Part shown: one piece after another, positions 10,959 to 20,253 of the stretch
Layout: each line of letters begins with the position of its first letter
How positions within the stretch are numbered: position 1 is the stretch's first letter
Origin: Caldifarciminota bacterium
Lineage (GTDB): Bacteria; Hydrothermota; Tepidihabitantia; SM23-42; JAOAFX01
Direction of reading: 5' to 3'
DNA: 34,858 nt
Assembly: GCA_026416055.1 (NCBI GenBank)
Contig: JAOAFX010000013.1
Coordinates: forward strand, 1 to 34,858
Notes under the pieces: generated by a model
Seen by the model: only the letters and a program-made list of their open reading frames with translations
Told to the model about the DNA's origin: nothing
Databases searched by the model: none
Translations under genes and position numbers: made by a program

Positions 10959-11582
10959 TTATTTACTTAAGTTTGGTGCCGCATTTAGCGCAGAAACGTG
11001 TACCCGCCTGATACAGAATTTACCTTCACCTGAAGGTTTACCACACCGGGGGCATATCGTCTGCTTTTTTTCTATCTTTCCGGAGAAAACTTTTGCTTTT
11101 TCTGCTTTTTCTTTGATATCCTTCGCTCGCTTTTCGGCGTGTGCTGCCGCTACTTCTATGCTTTCCCGTGGTGCACATTCAACACAGAGACCATCTTGTT
11201 CATTCAAGTCATTTTTGCAGACCCACTTTGTACACTTAGGACATCGCTTAAAATGCTGTCGGGCTTCATTCTGGGCAGTTTCAAAAGCCTTTTTATGTTC
11301 TTTGTGCCATTCTGTTGACATACCCTGGAAATGTTCACTTAGAATATCGGTTGTTCTCTGCACTCCATAACTGACACCATACCTCCCAGTAAGTTGAGTC
11401 ACTGCTCCCCGTAAATCACCCAGTCCTCTTAGTAACTTTCCTTTTTTGTAAATCTTGGATTCGATAAATCTGGTTTTGTAACCTTCCTGCCAGATATCAC
11501 AAAAGAAGGTAAACTGGAACCCGGCTTCTGTGCTATTATCAGCATAGTTGCCTGTAAAACCAATCAGTCTACCTTCTGCCAT
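10959..11582 (-). CDS. Zinc-ribbon protein of unknown function (start corrected relative to ORF track)
   Basis: ATG at 11582 ([24 protein letters not shown]) preceded by AAAAGGAGGTGATTAAA; contains CPKCTKWVC...GLCVEC and CPRCGK. The extreme C-terminus appears frame-disrupted (see findings). Confidence 0.7.
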   Translation of the reverse strand: MAEGRLIGFTGNYADNSTEAGFQFTFFCDIWQEGYKTRFIESKIYKKGKLLRGLGDLRGAVTQLTGRYGVSYGVQRTTDILSEHFQGMSTEWHKEHKKAFETAQNEARQHFKRCPKCTKWVCKNDLNEQDGLCVECAPRESIEVAAAHAEKRAKDIKEKAEKAKVFSGKIEKKQTICPRCGKPSGEGKFCIRRVHVSALNAAPNLSK

Positions 11583-11583
11583 T

Positions 11584-11938
11584 TTAATCACCTCCTTTTC
11601 TACTTTTATCTTCAGCCATGGTTCGCCACATTTTATACAATTATTGCTAATCGTCGGCTGTTCGGTTTTACATTTTGAATTCAGACAAACAACAACAAGG
11701 CGTGAATCAAAGTGCTCACAATAGTCACCAAAAAAGTTTCCTTTCCATAGCTCGGGCAGATGACCTTCAGTTCCAGTCCGCAATTAGAACAATTTTTATA
11801 ATCACGCTGGATTGGGGTTTTATATTTAGGACACCTTAGAGGTCCCAGGGGTTTATTTTTCCGCAAAAGGGGCAGAAATCTGATTCGGGTGGGATCAGTT
11901 TTATCACAATAACGGCAGGGATTTTTGTATCCAGGCAA
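11584..11938 (-). pseudogene. Decayed double zinc-ribbon protein gene
   Basis: Reconstructing across frames gives MPGYKNPCRYCDKLIPPESDFCPFCGKINPLGPLRCPKYKTPIQRDYKNCSNCGLELKVICPSYGKETFFGDYCEHFDSRLVVVCLNSKCKTEQPTISNNCIKCGEPMAEDKSRKGGD*, needing about 4 single-base shifts, with the stop just before the next ATG. Confidence 0.65.
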
Positions 11939-12000
11939 AAGTCCTCCAATGCTTAACTATAAAATCTGATTAAGGATTGGAACATTATTTCCTTTTGAAT

Positions 12001-13179
12001 TTAAATTTCCATCGACTCAGCCAAAATTTCTGAAATGTCCATAACTCTTATCCCTGTATCCTTTGCCTTCAATGTTTCTTCAAACATCTGCAAACAATAA
12101 GGGCAGGAAACAGCAATGACTTCAGCACCAGTAGTAAGTAGTTGCTTTAATCTTAAATTTACCAAACGCTCTTCATTTGCATATTCACGCCATAAACCCA
12201 TTGAACCTGCACCACAGCAGATGCTATTTTTTCGATTGAAAAATGGGACTTCAGCGAGTCTCAATCCAGGAATTGATTTAAGTATTTCTCTTGGCTCTTC
12301 ATAGATCCCACTCTGTCTTCCCAGTGTGCAGGGGTCGTGATAGACTACAATCTTGTTGAAAGGTCTTACTGGTTTTATTCTATTATTTTTTATAAGCTCA
12401 AAGATTGTCTGGGTGTAGTGGTATAATTGAAAGTTATAATGACTCCTGTATTCGCTTGCAAAAATTGTATAACAATGTGGTGAAATCGAAATCGCATTCT
12501 TAACATTTAACTTTTTAAATGCGTTAATGTTATTGTTATAAAGCAACCGGAATATTTTCTCTCCACCCGCGCGCCTTATCGCTTCGCCACAGCAGCTTTC
12601 GTCATCACTGGCAATACCAAAACTAACACCTGCTTTTTTTAATATCTGTGCCAGCGACCTTGCTACATTCTTAGCCCGTGGATCATAGGCAGTTATACAA
12701 CATACAAAGAGCAGATTTTCAATGGTAGAATTGTATTTTTCGATTTCTAATCCCTGCACCCAATCTTTCCTTTTATCATGTGATTCACCCAGAGGATTAT
12801 TGCTGCTAGTCAAACGGAATATTAAACTTTTCAACTCTGCTGGATATGAGCCAAAATCAATCATTATTCTTCGTGCTGAACGAAGTATATTTGAGATATT
12901 TACTTTCCTCGGACATTCATAAAGGCAACTGTCACAGCCAACACATCGAAACACTTCATTTGTCTCCTTACAGACGGTTTCCTTATCTTCGCTGCAAAGT
13001 ATTGCTCCCAATCTAACCAAATCAGGAAACTGATAGGTTGTATAATTCACTCCCTCCAGCATATTCCATGGGCAGGCAGCCATACATCTTCCACATTCAT
13101 AACATTTTAAAGCGTCTTCTGCACCCTGCTCAAGGAGCAGTCCACGAATTTCAGGATTGAGTTTTAGTAAATTATTCAT
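12001..13179 (-). CDS. Heterodisulfide reductase HdrD / GlpC-like Fe-S oxidoreductase, likely ETF redox partner
   Basis: CYECGRCMAACPWN and CVGCDSCLYECPRKVN 4Fe-4S motifs; CCG-type motifs ESCCGE and NSICCGAGSMG...SCPYC; directly upstream of etfA in genome order. Confidence 0.85.
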   Translation of the reverse strand: MNNLLKLNPEIRGLLLEQGAEDALKCYECGRCMAACPWNMLEGVNYTTYQFPDLVRLGAILCSEDKETVCKETNEVFRCVGCDSCLYECPRKVNISNILRSARRIMIDFGSYPAELKSLIFRLTSSNNPLGESHDKRKDWVQGLEIEKYNSTIENLLFVCCITAYDPRAKNVARSLAQILKKAGVSFGIASDDESCCGEAIRRAGGEKIFRLLYNNNINAFKKLNVKNAISISPHCYTIFASEYRSHYNFQLYHYTQTIFELIKNNRIKPVRPFNKIVVYHDPCTLGRQSGIYEEPREILKSIPGLRLAEVPFFNRKNSICCGAGSMGLWREYANEERLVNLRLKQLLTTGAEVIAVSCPYCLQMFEETLKAKDTGIRVMDISEILAESMEI

Positions 13180-13226
13180 TTTCCATTTTGACAGTTATAA
13201 AGATTGAGGCATGGTATCCATAAATT

Positions 13227-14216
13227 TTACACAATACCCTTTGCCTGTTTTATCTCAAGAATCTTATTCTTGAGAACCGGAACGACCTTGAAAAGGTCAT
13301 CAACAATGCCATAATCTGCCTCATTGAATATCGGTGCATTCGGATCTTTGTTAATTGCAATGATCGTCTCAGAATTTTTCATTCCCATGATATGCTGGAA
13401 GGCTCCTGAAATTCCCAGGGCAATGTATAATTTAGGCTTTACTGTCTTCCCTGACGAGCCAACCTGATGTTCCTTTGGTAACCAACCTGCATCAACCACG
13501 GGTCTTGTACACCCCAGCACTCCCCCAATCGCCTTTGCAAAATCTTCTATCATTGGTAGATTGGTCCTATCCTTTATGCCCCTTCCTACCGCAACCACCA
13601 CATCTGCCTTGGTAATATCAATAGCACCAACTGCCGCTTCAATGTATCCAATAAATTTACGATATTCGGGCTGGGCATTTATAGGGGTCTCAAATTTGAC
13701 GATATCTCCATTGAGATTTGTCATCTCGACTGGAATACTGCCACTGCGATAGGTTATTAGATATGATGGGTTAGCTTTTAGCAAAATCTTAGCATTCAAT
13801 TTTCCATCATACATTGATCGCATTACCCTCAACTTGCCATTGATTATTTGAACATCCAGGCAGTCGGTGGAAAATGGAATATTTAATTGTGTGGCAAGCG
13901 ATGGTCCCAGGTCAATACCCATTGCAGTATGCCCCATGAGGATTAAAAACGGCGATTCTTTTTTGAAAATTTCAGCCAGCGCAATCTGATATACTTCGGC
14001 ATTAAAATCGCTGAATACACTATTTTCCATAACAATTATCCGGTCTGCCTGGGTTCTCAGTTTATTAATGAACTTTTCCGCATCATCAGCAAACAATATT
14101 GCTGTACACTTTGTATTGAGGTTTTTAGCAAGTTTTCTACCCAGAGTCAATAATTCAAATGTTATATCACGAATCTGACCCTGACGGTGTTCAACAATAG
14201 CAAATACTTCTGCCAT
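13227..14216 (-). CDS. etfA: Electron transfer flavoprotein alpha subunit
   Basis: AVGRGIKDRTNLPMIEDFAKAIGGVLGCTRPVVDAGWLPKEHQVGSSGKTVKPKLYIALGISGAFQHIMGM: ETF-alpha FAD-binding signature. Confidence 0.96.
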   Translation of the reverse strand: MAEVFAIVEHRQGQIRDITFELLTLGRKLAKNLNTKCTAILFADDAEKFINKLRTQADRIIVMENSVFSDFNAEVYQIALAEIFKKESPFLILMGHTAMGIDLGPSLATQLNIPFSTDCLDVQIINGKLRVMRSMYDGKLNAKILLKANPSYLITYRSGSIPVEMTNLNGDIVKFETPINAQPEYRKFIGYIEAAVGAIDITKADVVVAVGRGIKDRTNLPMIEDFAKAIGGVLGCTRPVVDAGWLPKEHQVGSSGKTVKPKLYIALGISGAFQHIMGMKNSETIIAINKDPNAPIFNEADYGIVDDLFKVVPVLKNKILEIKQAKGIV

Positions 14217-14259
14217 ACTCTCTCCTTATTATATGCGATAAACACACTGGTATAACAAG

Positions 14260-15030
14260 TCACAAGAGCCCTTTTTCTTTTATTATTCCTGCGATTTTTG
14301 TCGCCACTTCATCAGCACTGCCGATAATAATTTCTGCTCTCTTGCCCACCGGTGGCAAAAAAAGTTCTTCAAGTGTAGCATTTGTATCAATATCAGTAGA
14401 TAAATCACCTTTTCCAATCATTTTAATCTCTTTACTGGCAGCACGGCGAATGGCAATTAAAGAAGCAAAACGGGGTGTATTTATTCCGGTCTGTATGGTA
14501 ATCACAGCAGGTAGACTCAATTCCAGATGCTCTAATAAACCACCTTCGAGTTCTCTATGAACCTGCACTTTTTTGTCGCTTATTTCGAGTTTCGTTACAA
14601 GTGTAGCATGTGGTATTCCCAATAACTCAGCCAGTGTCTGACCGACCATTGAATAGGCATCATCGGAAGCCATACACCCGGTGAGAATTAAATCATAATT
14701 TAAGTCTTTTATTACTGCACTCAAGATCTTTGCGGTTTTGTATCCATCCACATCACCAAATTCCTCTTGCTTTATCCTTATCGCTGTATCACCACCCTTT
14801 GCCATCGCGATCCTGAGCGTATCTTCGGTTTCCGGATAACCGAGGCTGATAACCGTCACCGTGCCTCCATACTTTTCTTTCAACAATATTCCTTCTTCAA
14901 GTGCATAACTATCTGATTCATTCATATCAAAGGCAAGACGGTCTTTTATAATATCCCTGCCGGTGGAATCAACTTTTACATCTGCCTCAGCAGTCTGAGG
15001 AACTCTTTTGATGCAGACGATAATATTCAA
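14260..15030 (-). CDS. etfB: Electron transfer flavoprotein beta subunit
   Basis: MNIIVCIKRVPQTAEADVKVD, NESDSYALEEGILLKEKYGG, DLILTGCMASDDAYSMVGQTLAELLGIPHATLV. Confidence 0.95.
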   Translation of the reverse strand: MNIIVCIKRVPQTAEADVKVDSTGRDIIKDRLAFDMNESDSYALEEGILLKEKYGGTVTVISLGYPETEDTLRIAMAKGGDTAIRIKQEEFGDVDGYKTAKILSAVIKDLNYDLILTGCMASDDAYSMVGQTLAELLGIPHATLVTKLEISDKKVQVHRELEGGLLEHLELSLPAVITIQTGINTPRFASLIAIRRAASKEIKMIGKGDLSTDIDTNATLEELFLPPVGKRAEIIIGSADEVATKIAGIIKEKGLL

Positions 15031-15104
15031 ATGACCTCCTTTCTACGAAAATAATGCAAACAGATGATAAAATCCATGTGTATCCGCTATAATCTGCTTG
15101 AAAT

Positions 15105-16247
15105 TTACTTTAATAATTCCCTCGCTATCACTATCTTCTGAATCTCGCTTGTTCCTTCATAAAGTTCAAGAATCTTGGCATCACGGTAAAGTCTTTCCAC
15201 CACATAGTCTTTAGTGTACCCGTATCCACCAAAAATCTGAACTGCCTTTCTTGTCACATCGACTGCCATGTTTGCAGCAAAATATTTTGCCATTGCCGAT
15301 TCCTTAGAAAATCTGGGCATACCTTTATCTTTACAAAAGCCAGCATAATAAACCATAAGCCGTGCAGCATGGATCTGGGTAGCCATTTCTGCCAGCATTG
15401 ACTGTATCATCTCAAATTCACATATTGGTTGGCCAAATGCCTTACGCTCTTTTGAATATTTAATTGCAGCCTCAAGCGCAGCCTGGGCTATGCCCACAGC
15501 CTGAGCTCCAATATCAACCCGTGAGACATCGAGTGTATTCATACAGATTTTAAATCCTTCGCCTTCCTTACCGAGTAAATTTTCCCTGGGAATTTTACAA
15601 TCCTCAAAAATTAATTCACAATTACCGCTTGCCCTTATACCCATCAAATCTTCATGTTTACCAAGAGTGAAACCCGGGGTACCACGTTCCACTATAAATG
15701 CACTCATCCCTTTGTGTTTTAATTCTTTGTTAGTATAGCCAAATACTATAAAAATTCCGGCTTCAGTTCCGTTGGTAATAAATCTTTTTGTGCCATTTAA
15801 AATGTAGTAATCTCCATCCAATCGTGCTGTTGTTTCCATACCCGCAACATCACTTCCTGCATTCGGCTCCGTAATTCCGATTGCACCAATCTTTTCACCG
15901 CTACACAACAATGGAAGGTATTTTTGCTTCTGCTCTTCTGTGCCGAAAGTCAAAATAGGATAGGTGCACAGGGAGTTGTTTACTGCAACTATTACTCCGG
16001 TCGTTGCACAGACTCGAGAGATTTCTTCTATCGCAATTGCCAGTGATACAAAATCCAGTCCTGCCCCCCCATACTTTTCAGGTACGATTATTCCGAGCAA
16101 TCCCTGTTTCGCACACTTTTTTATGTTTTCCCAGGGAAATTGCCCACTTTTATCGATTTCAGGTGCCACAGGTGCGAGTTCTGCCTCTGCAAACTTACGC
16201 ACCTGGTCCTGCAGCATCTTCTGTTCTGCAGTTAGATCAAAGTTCAT
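15105..16247 (-). CDS. Acyl-CoA dehydrogenase (canonical)
   Basis: GITEPNAGSDVAGMETTA, YSKERKAFGQPICEFEMIQ, LELYEGTSEIQKIVIARELLK with catalytic-base Glu. Confidence 0.95.
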   Translation of the reverse strand: MNFDLTAEQKMLQDQVRKFAEAELAPVAPEIDKSGQFPWENIKKCAKQGLLGIIVPEKYGGAGLDFVSLAIAIEEISRVCATTGVIVAVNNSLCTYPILTFGTEEQKQKYLPLLCSGEKIGAIGITEPNAGSDVAGMETTARLDGDYYILNGTKRFITNGTEAGIFIVFGYTNKELKHKGMSAFIVERGTPGFTLGKHEDLMGIRASGNCELIFEDCKIPRENLLGKEGEGFKICMNTLDVSRVDIGAQAVGIAQAALEAAIKYSKERKAFGQPICEFEMIQSMLAEMATQIHAARLMVYYAGFCKDKGMPRFSKESAMAKYFAANMAVDVTRKAVQIFGGYGYTKDYVVERLYRDAKILELYEGTSEIQKIVIARELLK

Positions 16248-16406
16248 GTTTCCTCCTTAAAAATAGAATGCACAATGAACCTTTTCAGGAAAGCCACAAC
16301 CGGGAGTACTGTGGACCTTGAACATTACTCCAATTATTTCATAAGTGAATTCCTTATTAAGAAACTTATCCGTTTGCATCTGCTTAAATCAGTCTGAATC
16401 TTAAAT

Positions 16407-17528
16407 TTATTTTCCCAAAATCTGCCTTGCAATTACTATCTTTTGAATCTCACTCGTGCCTTCACCTATCTCCATAAGTTTTTCATCACGAAAGAATCTT
16501 TCAACTGGATAATCATCAGTAATACCAAGCAAACCGTGTATATCTATCGCCATGCTCGTTGCCTTCATACCTACAGTTGATGCATAATACTTTGCCATGG
16601 CAGATTCTTTGACGTAAGGTAAACCTGCATCTTTTAGCTGGGCTGCATTATAAACCAATAATCTCGCTGCCTCAATTTCGGTCGATATTTCAGCAATCAT
16701 AGATTGTATTGATTGACTTTTTGTTAAATTATGTTCCTGGACGAATTTCACTGATGCATCAAGTGCACCCTGTGCAATTCCGAGGGCTAAAGCACCAATC
16801 GAAATCCTTCCACCATCAAGGGTTTCCATAAAGATTTTAAATCCATCGCCTTCCTGTCCAAGAATGTTTTCTTTTGGAATTGCACAATCTTCAAATATCA
16901 ACTCTGAAGTGATTGAACCACGAAGTCCAAGTTTATCTTCTTCCTTGCCTGGTGTAAATCCTGGTGTTCCCTTCTCAACCACAAAAGCAGAGATACCCTT
17001 ATAACCTAATGCAGGGTCTTTTGTAGCAGTAAAAATTATAATATCAGCTATATGTCCTGAAGTAATAAATCGCTTTGTGCCATTGATTATGTACTTATCA
17101 CCTTCAAGTCTGAATCTCGTCTGAGTCCCTGCTGCGTCACTACCGGCATTCGGCTCGGTCAGCCCAAAGGAGCCAATTTTTTCGCCTTTTGCTAATGGGA
17201 TGAGCCACTTTTGCTTCTGTTCTTCTGTTCCCGCATAATAAATCGGAAATACACCAAGTGAAGAATGCGCAGCAAGGAATATTCCGGTGGAACCACATAC
17301 CCTGCCTATCTCTTCAACTGCTATTGCATAAGAAAGGACATCAAGACCTGCACCACCATATTTTTCAGGAATATAAATGCCCAGAAACCCATATTCACCC
17401 ATTTTCTTTACTAAATCCCAGGGAAACTCGCCTTTCTTATCAATCTCCTTTGCCCTGGGTGCAACTTCATTATCAGCAAAAGCACGCACCTTTTCCTTGA
17501 ACTTTTTATGTATTTCGCTTAAAATCAT
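16407..17528 (-). CDS. Acyl-CoA dehydrogenase paralogue 2
   Basis: FGLTEPNAGSDAAGTQTRF, EIGEGTSEIQKIVIARQILGK; lacks the usual R-x-x-F-G segment. Confidence 0.93.
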   Translation of the reverse strand: MILSEIHKKFKEKVRAFADNEVAPRAKEIDKKGEFPWDLVKKMGEYGFLGIYIPEKYGGAGLDVLSYAIAVEEIGRVCGSTGIFLAAHSSLGVFPIYYAGTEEQKQKWLIPLAKGEKIGSFGLTEPNAGSDAAGTQTRFRLEGDKYIINGTKRFITSGHIADIIIFTATKDPALGYKGISAFVVEKGTPGFTPGKEEDKLGLRGSITSELIFEDCAIPKENILGQEGDGFKIFMETLDGGRISIGALALGIAQGALDASVKFVQEHNLTKSQSIQSMIAEISTEIEAARLLVYNAAQLKDAGLPYVKESAMAKYYASTVGMKATSMAIDIHGLLGITDDYPVERFFRDEKLMEIGEGTSEIQKIVIARQILGK

Positions 17529-17725
17529 AAATCAGCCTTTCTTCGTTTTGTCTGAACATTCTATACTTCTTCAACTAATTAAGATTTCGCCCTATTGTAG
17601 CGTCCCTAATAAAGTATATTAACATCATTTCCGTCGTTAAATACTTTTCTTGAAATTCCCTTGTTTCGATTCTAAATTTTATCTTTCTATAGTGGCACAT
17701 TTATGCACCTATCGATATTGCGGGA

Positions 17726-18826
17726 TTACGCTAAAAGATATCTGGCTATCCTTTCTTTCAATTCATATGTGTTCAATCCCAGTACCCGTAATGTCTTGGC
17801 ATCCCTTAAATATCGTTCGACTGGGTAATCCTTTGTATATCCATATCCACCAAAAACCTGGACCGATTTTATACCACAGTAAACAGCAGTATCAGAACTC
17901 TTTGTAAAAGCAATCTCTATGGCAAGACCATAATCTTCACCTGCATCAAATCTCATTGCCGCATCATAAACGAGATTTCTTGATGATTCTATCCTTATCT
18001 TCATTTCTGCCAGCATCTCCTGAACCATTGGAAACTCACATATAGGTCTGTTAAACTGTTTTCGTCCTTTTGAATATTTAATTGCTGATTCAAGTGCTGC
18101 CTGTGAAATACCGAGTGCTATTGCTGATAGACATAAATGGAAAAATCTTTGTATTTCTTCAATGGAATTTATAAAATCATTGCCTCTCATTAAACAAAAG
18201 CTTTCTGGAATTTGCAAATTAAAAAAACTCAAATCAGCAATACCAGCTGATTTCATTCCCAATAGGCATGGCTTTGTAATCTTATCTATCTTCTCTCTCT
18301 CTACCAGAATTAAACCGAGGCCCTTTCCGTTATTAAAAATTAAAAGATAAAAATTCGCCAACTCGCCATTAAAAACAAACCTCTTGGTACCATTTATTAT
18401 AAAAGAAACTTGCTGTTCTATCCTCAGTTGATCTGCAGTTGTTTCAAACGAAAATCCAGCAATCTCTCCAATGGCCAGCCTATTCAGATATGTGTTAAAT
18501 TTCTCACGACCTACTTTTAACAAGGTGAATCCGGCAAGTCCATTATTTACTGCAAGAATAAGACCGAGTGAGGCACAAGATTTTGACAATTCTTCAAGGA
18601 TAATGCAAAGACTTGCACTATCCATACCGGCACCACCATATTCGGCTGGAATTATTGGAGTTAATAACCCTAATTCAGCCAATTTTTTAAAGATTTTTTC
18701 AGGTATTCTGCTGTCTTTTTCAATATCCTGAGCAATTGGTTCAATTTCCTGATAGGCAAATTTTCTCATTTCATTCTGAATCAATTTTTGCTCATTATTA
18801 AGTGTTATTAAACCCATAAAACTCAC
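17726..18826 (-). CDS. Acyl-CoA dehydrogenase-like paralogue 3 (degenerate active site)
   Basis: ACAD fold throughout (ISQAALESAIKYSKGRKQFNRPICEFPMVQEMLAEM, VQVFGGYGYTKDYPVERYLRDAKTL) but no TEPxAGSD and no YEGTSEIQ. Confidence 0.88.
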   Translation of the reverse strand: MSFMGLITLNNEQKLIQNEMRKFAYQEIEPIAQDIEKDSRIPEKIFKKLAELGLLTPIIPAEYGGAGMDSASLCIILEELSKSCASLGLILAVNNGLAGFTLLKVGREKFNTYLNRLAIGEIAGFSFETTADQLRIEQQVSFIINGTKRFVFNGELANFYLLIFNNGKGLGLILVEREKIDKITKPCLLGMKSAGIADLSFFNLQIPESFCLMRGNDFINSIEEIQRFFHLCLSAIALGISQAALESAIKYSKGRKQFNRPICEFPMVQEMLAEMKIRIESSRNLVYDAAMRFDAGEDYGLAIEIAFTKSSDTAVYCGIKSVQVFGGYGYTKDYPVERYLRDAKTLRVLGLNTYELKERIARYLLA

Positions 18827-18979
18827 CGCATTTATTTAAAATACATGATTACAATATACCTTTGTTTTGGTTAAAATTATTTTTGCAAAAAACGTCCAGG
18901 CTACCGCCCTTGTCAGTTACAGCGGTCCATAACTGACCACATGATATTCGCGAAAAGAGAGCAATTATATATGATATAT

Positions 18980-19007
18980 ATTTTACATAAATTATCATTG
19001 ATGTCAA
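18980..19007 (-). promoter_or_regulatory. Putative sigma-70-type promoter for the minus-strand catabolic operon
   Basis: Minus strand TTGACA (19007-19002) - 16 bp - TAAAAT (18985-18980), about 155 nt upstream of the first acyl-CoA dehydrogenase ATG. Confidence 0.5.
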
Positions 19008-19038
19008 TAACACGGAACCCTGAGTACTCCTCACTTTT

Positions 19039-20090
19039 TCAATCTCCAATTGGGCATAAATTCCTGAAACAGAAAAGTCTTTGATGTCGTGATAAATCCA
19101 GTTTGTTCAGCAGCTCCAAACCAAACCGGAAAGTACTCAATAATTTCCTCTTACACCCTCTAATCGAAATCAAATCCACAAAAACATTTATCCGCTCAGC
19201 CACCGCACCAAAAAGAATTACAAACATATAGGCAATCACAGCCACTAAAATAATTTTCTCCATCTTTTTTGCCCTCTTTAAACCAGCCATCTTTAATGCA
19301 AAATACCGCTCATTCTTGAAATCACGAAAACCCTCCTCTATGCGCATCCGATGACTATAAATCTCTAAAACCTCACAAGCATTGGATAAATTGGTCACAA
19401 TATATAGCGGATCATCAACCTCATATTTCAATAACAAAGCCACCGGTTTTTGAACCTCCTTGTGATAATAAACATTGCGCCACCACAAAATCTTTCTGTT
19501 ATTGAAACGCACAGAACTCAAACGACCAGAAAACTTACTATGGCTAACCCAAACATCCCCTTTAACACGAATCACATAGTTAACCCCAAGCCCATCTAAA
19601 AATTCAAGAAAATTAACTTTACCAAAACCCCGATCTGCAACCACCTCAATCTTTTTCCATAAATACTGAGGTACTAAACCAATAAATGCTTCCAGAGATT
19701 CCCGCTCCATCTTATTCTGCCAGCATTCATCAACCTCATAATCCACAACCCGCCAATATAATGGAACCGCCCGCTTTTGGTAAGGTAAGGATAAACAAAG
19801 CACTGAATGATTCCCAATCTTCGTCCAATCCATAAGAATTTCTAAATATTTTCGACTTTTTAACCAGGTTAAAAAGTAAGGAATGATACCTTTATAGGCA
19901 GCGGTGAGGTGAATCTACTTTTGGCAAAAAACCGCCAGAGTCTATTTAGATTGGTTTTGAAGTTATGGGTAGTGGGTAATTGGCGGGCTAATTCACACAG
20001 GATGGGTTTGCGGACATCTATGAAAGTGGTGGTAATAAAGTGGAGTGTTTTAAGGGGACTTTTGTGAAGTGGTGCGAGCAAGGTATTCAT
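19039..20090 (-). pseudogene. IS4-family DDE transposase, interrupted by one frameshift near 19889-19896
   Basis: N-part ORF 19869-20090 (73 aa) and C-part ORF 19039-19833 join through open frame KGIIPYFLTWLKSRKYLEILMDWTKIG. C-part has YREK motif Y-x2-R-x3-E-x6-K (YSHRMRIEEGFRDFK), DWTK and VVADRGFG acidic residues. Confidence 0.85.
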
Positions 20091-20234
20091 AAAATTTTTT
20101 AGTTAGTGCATATATTTATAGGTTTTATAAAAGATTCTAATGCGTTTTTTCATTGTGGCCTCCCATATTAATTTTAAAACTAATTGTAAAAAGTCAACAG
20201 AGGAGAAAATAAATTTTATACCCTCGCCTCAGTT

Positions 20235-20253
20235 CTCTCCCTACAAGGGAGAG
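20235..20253. repeat. Perfect hairpin CTCTCCCT-ACA-AGGGAGAG inside the right end of the IS
   Basis: 8-bp perfect stem, 3-nt loop, between the right TIR and the transposase start. Confidence 0.8.

Noticed and set aside
17594-17610. Short repeated word AGCGTCCCTA near 17600, inverse near 20719 and a relative near 860
   Set aside because: Only about 10 bp shared; could be chance or remnants of a dispersed repeat, not supportable without genome-wide search.
18849-19049. 66-aa minus-strand ORF at the left IS end
   Set aside because: Spans TIR, TSD and the promoter of the acyl-CoA dehydrogenase operon; junction artefact.
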